Of a stretch of DNA of 38,623 nucleotides, positions 24,970 through 32,678 are shown piece by piece. The notes below the pieces were generated by a model that worked only from the letters and a program-made list of their open reading frames with translations, searched no databases and had not been told where the DNA came from. A program made the position numbers and the translations under genes. Origin of the DNA: Azospirillum sp. (lineage in GTDB: Bacteria; Pseudomonadota; Alphaproteobacteria; Azospirillales; Azospirillaceae); the NCBI GenBank assembly GCA_027486405.1, contig JAIXPD010000039.1, forward strand, positions 1 to 38,623, read 5' to 3'. How positions within the stretch are numbered: the stretch's first letter is position 1; each line of letters begins with the position of its first letter.

Positions 24970-25944
24970 ATGGACGATCTGTTCCTGTTGCTGCTGCAAC
25001 TGCTGGGGGCGACCATCCGGGTGGCCACGCCGCTGGTGCTGGCGGCCTTCGCCGGGATGTATTGCGAGCGCGCGGGCGTGGTGGACATCGGGCTGGAAGG
25101 CAAGATGCTGGCCGGGGCCTTTTTCGCCGCCGCCGCCGCCGCGACCACCGGCAGCCCGTGGCTGGGCCTGCTGGCGGCCATGGCCGCCGGGGTGACGCTG
25201 GCGCTGATCCACGGCTTTGCCTGCATCACCCACAACGGCAATCAGGTGGTGTCCGGCATGGCCATCAACATTCTGGTCGCCGGGCTGGCCCCGACGCTGG
25301 CCTATGCCTGGTTCAAGCAGGGCGGCCAAACGCCGCTGCTGCCGTCCTCCGCCCGCCTGCCGTCGGTCGAGATGCCGGGGGTGGAGGCGTTGGGCGGCGT
25401 GCCGGTGCTGGGGGCTGTCTATCGCGAGCTGGTGAACGACACCAACCTGCTGATCTGGGTGACGCTCGTCATCGTGGTGGCGACGCAATGGGTGCTCTAC
25501 CGCTCGCGCTTCGGCCTGCGGCTGCGCGCGGTGGGGGAAAACCCCTCGGCGGTGGAAACCGCTGGCATTTCCGTCACACGGCTGCGGTATCAGGCGTTGA
25601 TGGTGACGGGGGCGCTGACCGGCATGGCCGGGGCCTATCTGTCCACCGGCCACGGGGCGGGCTTTGTGCGCGACATGACGGCGGGCAAGGGGTATCTGGC
25701 GTTGGCCGCGCTGATCTTCGGCAAATGGCGGCCGGTGCCGACCCTGTTCGCCTGCCTGCTCTTCGCCTTCACCGACGCGGTGCAGGTGCGGTTGCAGGGC
25801 GTGCCGCTGCCGGGCATCGGCGTCATTCCGGTGCAGTTCATCCAGATGCTGCCCTATGTGCTGACCGTGCTGCTGCTGGCCGGTTTCGTCGGCAAGGCCA
25901 TCGCCCCGAAGGCGAGCGGCATCCCCTATGTCAAGGAGCGTTGA
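24970..25944 (+). CDS. Nucleoside ABC transporter permease 2 (YufQ/NupC-like)
   Basis: The product is 324 aa with about eight TM helices. Typical motifs: TPLVLAAFAGMYCERAGVVDIGLEGKML in two parts (family hallmark ERAGVVNIGLEG), ITHNGNQVVSGMAINILVAG, the coupling segment LRLRAVGENPSAVETAGISV, and GLPLPGIG-like VPLPGIGVIPVQFIQMLPYV near the C-terminus. It forms a heterodimer with the preceding permease. It is followed after 4 bp by cytidine deaminase, so import and salvage are transcribed together. Confidence 0.92.
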   Translation: MDDLFLLLLQLLGATIRVATPLVLAAFAGMYCERAGVVDIGLEGKMLAGAFFAAAAAATTGSPWLGLLAAMAAGVTLALIHGFACITHNGNQVVSGMAINILVAGLAPTLAYAWFKQGGQTPLLPSSARLPSVEMPGVEALGGVPVLGAVYRELVNDTNLLIWVTLVIVVATQWVLYRSRFGLRLRAVGENPSAVETAGISVTRLRYQALMVTGALTGMAGAYLSTGHGAGFVRDMTAGKGYLALAALIFGKWRPVPTLFACLLFAFTDAVQVRLQGVPLPGIGVIPVQFIQMLPYVLTVLLLAGFVGKAIAPKASGIPYVKER

Positions 25945-25948
25945 CCGC

Positions 25949-26368
25949 ATGGCCGCGTTGGATCTTCAATTGGAAAGCCTGATCGACGCCGCCCGCGCGG
26001 TGCGGTTGAACGCCCACGCCCCCTATTCCAAATTCAAGGTGGGGGCGGCGATCCTGGGCGAGTCCGGGCGAATCTTCGCCGGGGCCAATGTGGAAAACGC
26101 CGCCTACCCGCAGGGGCAATGCGCCGAAAGCTCCGCCATTGGCGCGATGGTGGCGGCGGGCGACCGCCGCATCCGCGCGATCGTGGTGATGGGCGGCGAG
26201 CCGGGCGATCCCCTGTGCACGCCCTGCGGCGGCTGCCGCCAGCGCATCCGTGAATTCGCCGCCGCCGACACGCCGATCCATGTCTGCGATCCGGCCGGGC
26301 TGCGGCAGAGCTTTGTGTTGAACGATCTGTTGCCGCACTCGTTCGGCCCCGACAATGTGGCGTTCTGA
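25949..26368 (+). CDS. cdd: Cytidine deaminase
   Basis: The product is 139 aa, the length of homotetrameric enzymes. ATG 25949 has AAGGAG about 10 bases upstream, inside the end of the permease gene. The zinc site is complete: Cys58-Ala-Glu60 (proton-shuttle Glu) and PCGGC with Cys93 and Cys96. The substrate loop NVENAAYPQGQCAESSAIG is canonical. It hydrolyses cytidine and deoxycytidine to uridine and deoxyuridine plus ammonia in the cytoplasm, feeding the phosphorylases downstream. Confidence 0.96.
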   Translation: MAALDLQLESLIDAARAVRLNAHAPYSKFKVGAAILGESGRIFAGANVENAAYPQGQCAESSAIGAMVAAGDRRIRAIVVMGGEPGDPLCTPCGGCRQRIREFAAADTPIHVCDPAGLRQSFVLNDLLPHSFGPDNVAF

Positions 26369-26383
26369 CCGGAGAGTTGAGAA

Positions 26384-27217
26384 ATGACCGCTGACCGCGC
26401 CGCTGCGGAACTGTTGACCCGCGCACCGGGCCGTCGGCCACGGGTGGGGATCGTGTTGGGGTCCGGGCTGGGCGGCATCGCCGACCGCATCGCCGACTCC
26501 GTGGCCATCCCCTATGGCGAACTGCCGGGCTTCCCGGTCCCCAGCGTGTCCGGCCACGCCGGACGTCTGGTCGTGGGCAGCCTGGGCGGGGTGGACGTCG
26601 CCTGCATGCAGGGGCGGGTTCACGCCTATGAGGGCAACGGCTTCGACGCGCTGCGCACCGCGATCCGCGCGCTGAAGCGGGCGGGCTGCGACACGCTGAT
26701 CCTGACCGCCGCCGTCGGTTCCCTGCGGCTGGAGGTGGGGCCGGGCCGCCTGATGGCGATCTCCGACCATCTCAACCTGCTGGGGGCCAACCCGCTGACC
26801 GGCCCGAACGACGAGTCCTTTGGCGACCGTTTCCCCAGCATGACCGACGCCTGGGACCCGGCGTTGCGCGCCCTGCTGAAGGACGTCGCCGCCGGGCAGG
26901 GGCTGGATCTGGCCGAGGGGGTGTACGCCGCCTACGCCGGGCCGTCCTTCGAAACCCCCGCCGAGGTGCGGATGATGAAGACGCTGGGGGCCGACGCGGT
27001 GGGCATGTCCACCGTGCCCGAATGCATCATCGCCCGCCATTGCGGCCTGCGGGTGGTGGGCTGCGCCGTCGTCACCAATCTGGGGGTCGGCCTCAGCGAC
27101 GGGCCGGTCGATCACCACCAGACCCTCAGCGCGGCGACCGCCGCCGCCGGGGATCTGGAACGGCTGCTCATCGGTTTTCTGGAGCGTCTTTACCAACAGG
27201 AAGGCCCCCGGTCATGA
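26384..27217 (+). CDS. Purine nucleoside phosphorylase (trimeric class, XapA/PNP-II-like)
   Basis: The product is 277 aa. Phosphate-site GSGLGG (about 26-31) and GRVHAYEG are present, then GSLRLEVGPGRLMAISDHLN, AGPSFETPAEVRMMKTLGAD, VGMSTVPE and VVTNLGVGLSDGPVDHHQTL. The combination GSLR-EVGPG, AGPSFET and the late GLSD block resembles E. coli XapA (xanthosine/inosine/guanosine phosphorylase). The usual TNAAG of the base site is here TAAVG, so specificity may differ. It splits purine (deoxy)nucleosides with phosphate to base and (deoxy)ribose-1-phosphate. Its stop overlaps deoC (ATGA). Confidence 0.92.
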   Translation: MTADRAAAELLTRAPGRRPRVGIVLGSGLGGIADRIADSVAIPYGELPGFPVPSVSGHAGRLVVGSLGGVDVACMQGRVHAYEGNGFDALRTAIRALKRAGCDTLILTAAVGSLRLEVGPGRLMAISDHLNLLGANPLTGPNDESFGDRFPSMTDAWDPALRALLKDVAAGQGLDLAEGVYAAYAGPSFETPAEVRMMKTLGADAVGMSTVPECIIARHCGLRVVGCAVVTNLGVGLSDGPVDHHQTLSAATAAAGDLERLLIGFLERLYQQEGPRS

Positions 27218-28029
27218 AACTGCCCGCCGATCTGCAACAGGCGCTCGACCATGTGGTCGCCACCCCGGCGGACGCCGACACGGCGCGGCGTGCCGTTGGC
27301 ATGCTGGATTTGACCAGCCTGAACGACGACGACACCGACGCGGTGGTCGAAGCGCTGTGCGCGCGGGCGCACACGCCGGTCGGGCCGGTCGCGGCGGTTT
27401 GCGTCTGGCCGCGCTTCGTCGCCACCGCGCGCCGGGCGCTGGGTGACAGCCCGGTGCGCATCGCCACCGTGGTGAACTTCCCGACCGGGGAGGGCGACGC
27501 GGCGGGTGTGGCGGCGGAAACGCGGGCGGCCATCGCCGACGGCGCGCACGAGATCGACGTGGTGCTGCCCTATCGCGCCTACATCGACGGCGCGCGCACC
27601 CAGCCGATCGCGGTGCTGAAAGCCTGCCGCGAGGCGTGCGGCGAATCGGCGCTGATGAAGGTCATCCTGGAATCGGGCCAGTTTCCCGACGCCGACCTGT
27701 TGGGTTGGGCCTCGCGCGACGCCATCGCGGCGGGGGCCGATTTCCTGAAGACTTCCACCGGCAAGACGCAACCGGCGGCCACGCTGGACGCGGCGGCGGT
27801 GATGCTGGGGGCAATCCAGGTGTCGGGCAAGCCGGTCGGCTTCAAGGCAGCGGGCGGCATCCGCGACGCCGCCGGGGCGGCGGTGTTCCTGGCGCTGGCC
27901 GATCATCTGCTGGGTGAAGGCTGGGCGACGCCGCAGAGCTTCCGCTTTGGCGCGTCGAGCCTGCTGGACGCGCTGCTGGCGACGGCGGGTGCGGGCGAGG
28001 CCCCGGCGGCCCCGTCCTTGGGTTATTGA
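27214..28029 (+). CDS. deoC: Deoxyribose-phosphate aldolase
   Basis: The product is 271 aa, with a start coupled to the preceding stop. Catalytic residues of the class I aldolase are present: Schiff-base Lys179 in FLKTSTGKT, the proton-relay Lys211 in GFKAAGGIR, and Asp115 in IDVVLPYRAYIDG. The N-terminal LTSLNDDDTDAVVEALCARA resembles the E. coli (long) form. It cleaves 2-deoxyribose-5-phosphate to acetaldehyde and glyceraldehyde-3-phosphate. A phosphopentomutase (deoB), needed to convert the 1-phosphate to the 5-phosphate, is not in the window. Confidence 0.96.
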   Translation: MKLPADLQQALDHVVATPADADTARRAVGMLDLTSLNDDDTDAVVEALCARAHTPVGPVAAVCVWPRFVATARRALGDSPVRIATVVNFPTGEGDAAGVAAETRAAIADGAHEIDVVLPYRAYIDGARTQPIAVLKACREACGESALMKVILESGQFPDADLLGWASRDAIAAGADFLKTSTGKTQPAATLDAAAVMLGAIQVSGKPVGFKAAGGIRDAAGAAVFLALADHLLGEGWATPQSFRFGASSLLDALLATAGAGEAPAAPSLGY

Positions 28030-28062
28030 CACCGGTTTACTGAGACGAAAAGGGCAGGGCGG

Positions 28063-29379
28063 ATGCTTCCCCAAGAGATCGTTCGGGCCAAGCGCGACGG
28101 CCAGACGCTGGACGCGACGACGATTCAGGCCTTCGTGCGCGGCATCACCGACGGCACGGTGACGGAAAGCCAGGCCTCGGCCTTTGCCATGGCGGTGTTT
28201 TTCCGGGGCATGGATCTGGGCGAGCGGGTGGCGCTGACCCGCGCCATGCGCGATTCCGGCACGGTGATGGATTGGCGCGGCCTGAACCTGCCCGGCCCGG
28301 TGATCGACAAGCATTCGACCGGCGGGGTCGGCGACAAGGTCAGCCTGATCCTCGCCCCGATGCTGGCGGCTTGCGGCGGCTTCGTGCCGATGGTGTCGGG
28401 GCGCGGCCTGGGCCACACCGGCGGCACGCTCGACAAGTTCGAGGCGATCCCCGGCTACCGCGCCAAGCCCGACAACGACCTGCTGCGCAAGGTGGTGAAG
28501 GAGGTCGGCTGTGCGGTGATCGGGGCCACCGACGACATCGCCCCGGCGGACAAACGGCTGTACGCCATCCGCGACGTGACGGCGACGGTCGAATCGCTTG
28601 ACCTCATCACCGCGTCGATCCTGTCCAAGAAGCTGGCCGCCGGGCTGGACGCGCTGGTCATGGATGTGAAGTTCGGCTCCGGGGCCTTCATGCCGACGCT
28701 GGCGCAGGCGGAGGCGCTGGCCGAGAGCATCGTCACCGTGTCCGTCGGGGCGGAACTGCCCGCCGTCGCCCTGCTGACCGATATGAACGAGGTGCTGGGC
28801 CACAGCGCGGGCAACGCGCTGGAAATGCGCGAATGCCTGGCGATCCTGCGCGGGGAGGAGGCAGAACCCCGTCTGTACGAGGTCACGGCGCAACTGGCGG
28901 CGGAACTGCTGGCCCTGTGCAAGCTGGCCCCCGATGTGGCGACCGGCCGGGCGATGGCCGACCGGGTGATGGCGAACGGGCAGGCGGCGGACCGCTTCGC
29001 CCGCATGGTCCACGCGCTGGGCGGGCCGTCGGACCTGCTGGACAATCCCGACCGTTACCTTGACAGCGCCCCGGTGGTGCGTCCGTTGCTGGCCGACCGC
29101 GTCGGGCGGGTCGCCGCCATCGACACCCGCGCGGTGGGCATGGCGGTCGTCGCGCTGGGGGGCGGGCGGACCAAGACGAGCGATCCCATCGACTTCGCCG
29201 TCGGGTTCGACGCCGTCGCCGGGTTGGGGGCGGAGGTCGGGCCGGGTCGCCAGCCGCTCGCCATCGTTCACGCCCGCAGCGAGGCGCAGGCCGACGAGGC
29301 CGAACGCCGCCTGCGCGCCGCCTTCACCATCGCCGACACCGCCCCGCCGCGCGGGCCGCTGATCGCCAAGCGGATCTGA
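28063..29379 (+). CDS. deoA: Thymidine phosphorylase
   Basis: The product is 438 aa, matching the family's usual length. It has the phosphate-binding DKHSTGGVGDKVSL (from Asp82), the substrate motif SGRGLGHTGGTLDKFEAIPG, the glycine/lysine-rich ITASILSKKLAAGLDALVMDVKFGSGAF, and a C-terminal alpha/beta domain. It phosphorolyses thymidine and deoxyuridine to base and deoxyribose-1-phosphate, the product downstream of cytidine deaminase and upstream of DeoC. It lies 33 bp after deoC, with GGGCAGGG as ribosome site. Confidence 0.96.
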   Translation: MLPQEIVRAKRDGQTLDATTIQAFVRGITDGTVTESQASAFAMAVFFRGMDLGERVALTRAMRDSGTVMDWRGLNLPGPVIDKHSTGGVGDKVSLILAPMLAACGGFVPMVSGRGLGHTGGTLDKFEAIPGYRAKPDNDLLRKVVKEVGCAVIGATDDIAPADKRLYAIRDVTATVESLDLITASILSKKLAAGLDALVMDVKFGSGAFMPTLAQAEALAESIVTVSVGAELPAVALLTDMNEVLGHSAGNALEMRECLAILRGEEAEPRLYEVTAQLAAELLALCKLAPDVATGRAMADRVMANGQAADRFARMVHALGGPSDLLDNPDRYLDSAPVVRPLLADRVGRVAAIDTRAVGMAVVALGGGRTKTSDPIDFAVGFDAVAGLGAEVGPGRQPLAIVHARSEAQADEAERRLRAAFTIADTAPPRGPLIAKRI

Positions 29380-29384
29380 CGGGG

Positions 29385-30275
29385 ATGGCCGATCTGGCGG
29401 TGGGGACGCGGCCGCGCGGCCATCTGCGAACCATAGGACTGGCCCTGGCCGGGTTTGGTCTGTTTTCGGCGAGCGATGCGGTGATGAAGGTGATGGCGGG
29501 CGGCTACCCTCTGCCGCAGACGGTCTTCTTCAACTCCTTGTTCGCGCTGCTTCCCATCGTCGGATTCGCCCTGTGGAGCGGTGGTTTGAACCGTTTGGGC
29601 ACCCGGCGTCCCGGTTTGCATCTGCTGCGCAGCGCGCTGGGCCTCACCACCGGTTACGCGGGCTATTTCGCCTTTGCCCGCATGCCGATGGCCGATGTCT
29701 ACGCCATCCTCTTCACCGCCCCGCTGGTCATCACCCTGCTGTCGGCCCTGCTGTTTGGCGAACGGGTGGACGGGCGACGGTGGGCGGCGGTGCTGATCGG
29801 CTTTGCCGGGGTTTTGGTGATGAACCGCCCCAGCGCCGACGGGTTGCTGAACGTCGGTGCGCTGGGGGCGATGCTGTGCGCCTTGAGCTACGCCGCCTCG
29901 GCTCTCATCATCCGGCACAAGGGGCAGACGGAACACCCGCTGACCTTCCCGTTCTACGTCAATCTTCTGACGCTGCCGGTGATGGGGGGGCTGTTGCCGG
30001 GTGCCTATGTGCCAATGGCCGCCAGCGATCTGGCGGTGATGGCGCTCGGCGGTGTGCTGTCCGGCGTGGCGTTGACCTGCCTGTTGACCGCCTTCCGCAA
30101 CGCGCCGTCGCCGGTGATCGCGCCGTTCCAATACTCGCAAATCCTGTGGGGCGTGTTGTTCGGTGTGGTCCTGTTCGGCGATTGGCCGGAACCCAAGTTG
30201 GCGGTCGGGTTGCTGCTGGTGGTGGGCAGTGGCCTGTATCTGCTGCGCCGGGAGGCGCGCGACGCGGCTGCCTGA
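29385..30275 (+). CDS. DMT-superfamily (EamA) transporter 1
   Basis: The product is 296 aa with ten TM helices in two EamA repeats: FSASDAVMKVMAGGYPLPQT and ALSYAASALIIRHKGQTEHP begin the halves, and MPMADVYAILFTAPLVITLL and APSPVIAPFQYSQILWGVLF end them. ATG 29385 is only 5 bp after deoA, so it is probably co-transcribed with the nucleoside genes and could move a nucleobase or salvage product outward. That role is inference from position. A paralogue follows at 30391. Confidence 0.88.
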   Translation: MADLAVGTRPRGHLRTIGLALAGFGLFSASDAVMKVMAGGYPLPQTVFFNSLFALLPIVGFALWSGGLNRLGTRRPGLHLLRSALGLTTGYAGYFAFARMPMADVYAILFTAPLVITLLSALLFGERVDGRRWAAVLIGFAGVLVMNRPSADGLLNVGALGAMLCALSYAASALIIRHKGQTEHPLTFPFYVNLLTLPVMGGLLPGAYVPMAASDLAVMALGGVLSGVALTCLLTAFRNAPSPVIAPFQYSQILWGVLFGVVLFGDWPEPKLAVGLLLVVGSGLYLLRREARDAAA

Positions 30276-30306
30276 ACGCGCGCCGGGCAGACCTGCGGTG
30301 GTGGCA

Positions 30307-30341
30307 TTGGGAAACCGATGGGTGTGCATATAATCTGTGCA
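30307..30341 (+). promoter_or_regulatory. Promoter of DMT transporter 2 with flanking dyad
   Basis: TTGGGA (30307-30312) and a perfect TATAAT (30329-30334) are 16 bases apart. GTGCA and TGCAC (30324-30328 and 30337-30341) flank the -10 symmetrically and could be an operator. Transcription would start near 30341, about 50 bases before the ATG. Confidence 0.55.
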
Positions 30342-30390
30342 CTCATCGCTCGGCTGATCGGGCGTGCCGTGTCCGAAGCGAATCCCCATC

Positions 30391-31311
30391 ATGTCCGAAG
30401 TTCTGAAAAGCGCCGATTGCCGCACCGTCGTCGAGCCGTCCGCCCCGGCGGATTCGGTGCCCTACGCCGTTGGCTGTTTTCTGGTGTCCATCGTTCTGTT
30501 CGCGGTGATGGACACGCTCATCAAGCTTCTGACCGCGACCATCCCGGTCCCGCAACTGATGTTCGTCCGTTCGGCGGTGGCGTTGGCCTTGATCGGCGGC
30601 TACGCGATGGCGTGCGGCGGCGGCTTGGCCTCGCTGCGCACCAAGCGGCCTTTGGCCCATGTCTGGCGCGCCTTCGCCGGGCTGATCTCGATGGGGTGCT
30701 TCTTCTACGCCTTCAAGCATCTGCCCTTGGCCGATGTCTATGTTCTGAACTTCGCCGGGCCGTTGTTCATCACGGCGCTGTCGGTCCCGCTGCTGGGCGA
30801 AACGGTGGGCTGGCGGCGTTGGGTCGCCGTGCTGGTCGGATTCGGCGGCGTGCTGGTGATGGCGCAGCCGAGCAGCGGCGCGCCGATCGGCCCGGTGCTG
30901 GTCGGGCTGTGCGCCGCGCTGTTCTACGCCCTGTCGTTGTTGACCGTGCGTGGGTTGTCGAAGACGGAAACCGCCACCTCCATCGTCGTCTATCTGCTGC
31001 TGACGACCAGCACGGTCAGCGGCGTGTTGGCGATCCCGGTCTGGGAAACCCCAACGGTGACGGAAGGGTTGTTGCTGCTGGCCGTCGGTGCCCTGGGCGC
31101 GGTGGCCCAGGTCCTCATCACCCAGGCGTTCCGACGCGCCCCGCCCGCCGTGGTCGCTCCCTTCGAATACACCGGCATGGTCTGGGCCAGCCTGTTCGGC
31201 TACCTGGTTTTCGGCGATCTGCCGACGGTCCCGGTGATCGCCGGGGCGATGGTCATCATCGGCAGCGGTCTCTACATCCTTCACCGCGAAACCATGGCGG
31301 CGAAGGGGTGA
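30391..31311 (+). CDS. DMT-superfamily (EamA) transporter 2
   Basis: The product is 306 aa from ATG 30391; a GTG at 30364 is possible but has no better ribosome site. It has ten TM helices in two EamA repeats (VLFAVMDTLIKLLTATIPVP, LPLADVYVLNFAGPLFITAL, AALFYALSLLTVRGLSKTET, APPAVVAPFEYTGMVWASLF). It is clearly paralogous to the preceding DMT gene, but its own promoter makes it a separate unit. It lies directly upstream of the TPP riboswitch, but before it, so the riboswitch does not control this gene. The substrate is unknown. Confidence 0.87.
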   Translation: MSEVLKSADCRTVVEPSAPADSVPYAVGCFLVSIVLFAVMDTLIKLLTATIPVPQLMFVRSAVALALIGGYAMACGGGLASLRTKRPLAHVWRAFAGLISMGCFFYAFKHLPLADVYVLNFAGPLFITALSVPLLGETVGWRRWVAVLVGFGGVLVMAQPSSGAPIGPVLVGLCAALFYALSLLTVRGLSKTETATSIVVYLLLTTSTVSGVLAIPVWETPTVTEGLLLLAVGALGAVAQVLITQAFRRAPPAVVAPFEYTGMVWASLFGYLVFGDLPTVPVIAGAMVIIGSGLYILHRETMAAKG

Positions 31312-31347
31312 TTGAGGGCGGTTGAGGGCGCGAGTCCGGTTCCACGC

Positions 31348-31375
31348 TTGACAGTGCAAGGCGGGCGGCGACATT
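31348..31375 (+). promoter_or_regulatory. Promoter of the riboswitch-controlled transporter operon
   Basis: A perfect TTGACA (31348-31353) and a GACATT -10 candidate (31370-31375) are 16 bases apart. Transcription would start near 31382, about 9 bases before the riboswitch P1 stem, which is the expected arrangement. Confidence 0.45.
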
Positions 31376-31391
31376 GTCGCCCGTCTTTTTT
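31366..31391 (+). terminator. Terminator of DMT transporter 2, overlapping the next promoter
   Basis: GGCGAC (31367-31372) pairs with GTCGCC (31376-31381) around ATT, extendable by C31366-G31383 across one bulged base. A run of six T (31386-31391) follows after CCGTC. The hairpin overlaps the -10 region of the following operon. Confidence 0.45.
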
Positions 31392-31470
31392 CGGCTGGGG
31401 TGCCTGCGGGGTCGCGGGCTGAGACACACCCATCGAACCTGATCTGGGTCATGCCAGCGAAGGGAGCCGA
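31391..31470 (+). ncRNA. TPP riboswitch (THI box)
   Basis: All hallmark segments are present in order. P1 is formed by TCGGCT (31391-31396) and AGCCGA (31465-31470). GGGGTGCC follows, then a variable P3 arm, then GGCTGAGA (the pyrimidine-binding CUGAGA, 31419-31424), CACACCC, and the pyrophosphate-side core GAACCTGATCTGGGTCATGCC with CAGCGAAGGGA. It is on the plus strand, 82 bases upstream of the ATG of an ABC transporter binding protein. In proteobacteria such elements mostly lower translation initiation or transcription when TPP is abundant. The 31471-31536 linker can form a small hairpin (AGCGG/CCGCT) that may belong to the expression platform; I could not identify a clear sequestering stem for the Shine-Dalgarno at 31537-31544. 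Confidence 0.95.
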
Positions 31471-31552
31471 CCGCGCCGATCCGGTGGCCACTGTGGATGG
31501 TCCGGGGGAGCGGTCCGGGCGTCCCGCTGGCTGGTTTTAGGAGGCTTTGCGG

Positions 31553-32677
31553 ATGCGGCGCGGCGTGGTTTCCCTTGTGGTGGGTCTGATGACGGTGGCG
31601 GGCGCGGCACGGGCCGAGGGCTTGTCCTTCCCGGTGCTGGTCCCCTTGACCGGCTTTCTGTCGCTGGAAGGAACCAGCCAGCGCAACGGCGCGCTTTTGG
31701 CGCTGAAGGAGGCCCCCGCCGGTCTGATCGGGGCTGCGGAGACCATCGACACCGGCACCTCGCCCGAGGCCGCCGTGACCGCGCTGGAACGGGCGGCGGG
31801 CGGCGGGCCGGTGGGGGCCGTGGCGGCGAGCATGCTGGGGACCCAGATGCTGGCGATGCTGCCGCTCGCCGCCGAACTGAAGGTCCCGCTCGTCACCGTG
31901 TCGGGGACCGCCGCCATCACCGAACAGAACAACCCGTGGGTGTTCCGCTTCTTCCCCGGCGACGCCGTGACCAAGACCGCTCACGCCCGCTATGTGGTGG
32001 AGGAGCTGAAAAAGAGCCGCCCGGCGGTGATTTATCAGACCACCGCCTATGGCCAGAGCGGCAAGACCCATCTGGACAGCGCCTTTCGCGCCCTGAACGT
32101 CACCCCGGTCTTTCAGGAGGGGGTGGACCCGACGGCCAAGGATCTGCTGCCGGTGCTGACCCGCGCGCTGGCGACGAACCCGGACGTTCTGGTGCTGCAT
32201 CTGCACGCCGGGCCGACGGCGCTGCTGCTGAAGCAGGCGGCGACCAGCGGTTTGTCGATCCCGGTGGTGGCCGGGTCGGCGATGCACCAGCCCAGCACGG
32301 CGGCGCTGCTGGACCCCGCCGAGTTGAAGGGCGTCTGCGCGGAAACCGCCGCGTCGCCGGTGTCCGGTGGCAGCCCGGCGGTGGGGGCCTTCACCGCGTC
32401 CTACCGCGCGGCCTTCGGCAAGGAGCCGGACGCCTTCGCGCTGGGCCAGTATGACGGCATGATGATGGTGTTGGCGGCGGTGAAGGCCGGGGCGAAAACC
32501 GCCGAGGACGTGCGCAAGGCCCTGTCGGTCGGCCGCCATGACGGGTTGGCGATGCGCTACGCCTCCGACGGCAAGGGCAACATGGCCCATTCCGCCGTGA
32601 TTGTCTGTTACGACGGCAAGAGCCGGATTCCCACTTTGGCCAAGCGCTACGACAACGTGACGGGCGTGGTGAAGTGA
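31553..32677 (+). CDS. HAAT-type ABC transporter substrate-binding protein, TPP-riboswitch controlled (predicted thiamine/precursor)
   Basis: The product is 374 aa. ATG 31553 is chosen because TAGGAGG ends 8 bases upstream; a TTG at 31547 is too close. A signal peptide (to about residue 21, AARA|EGLS) precedes a LivK-like type I periplasmic fold (Peripl_BP_6): FPVLVPLTGFLSLEGTSQRN, GAVAASMLGTQMLAMLPLAA, VPLVTVSGTAAITEQNNPWV, AVIYQTTAYGQSGKTHL and ALGQYDGMMMVLAAVKAG. LivK-type proteins bind branched-chain amino acids, amides, urea and other compounds, so the fold alone does not give the ligand. The riboswitch is strong evidence that the ligand is thiamine or a thiamine building block. The next gene follows after 1 bp. 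Confidence 0.9.
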   Translation: MRRGVVSLVVGLMTVAGAARAEGLSFPVLVPLTGFLSLEGTSQRNGALLALKEAPAGLIGAAETIDTGTSPEAAVTALERAAGGGPVGAVAASMLGTQMLAMLPLAAELKVPLVTVSGTAAITEQNNPWVFRFFPGDAVTKTAHARYVVEELKKSRPAVIYQTTAYGQSGKTHLDSAFRALNVTPVFQEGVDPTAKDLLPVLTRALATNPDVLVLHLHAGPTALLLKQAATSGLSIPVVAGSAMHQPSTAALLDPAELKGVCAETAASPVSGGSPAVGAFTASYRAAFGKEPDAFALGQYDGMMMVLAAVKAGAKTAEDVRKALSVGRHDGLAMRYASDGKGNMAHSAVIVCYDGKSRIPTLAKRYDNVTGVVK

Positions 32678-32678
32678 G

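Noticed and set aside
27190..29271. 693-codon minus-strand open frame over deoC/deoA
   Set aside because: Shadow of two certain genes; composition rich in Arg, Gln, His and Gly without any motif.
31471..31536. Defined expression platform of the TPP riboswitch
   Set aside because: Only short ambiguous stems are visible and none clearly pairs with the Shine-Dalgarno, so I leave the mechanism open.
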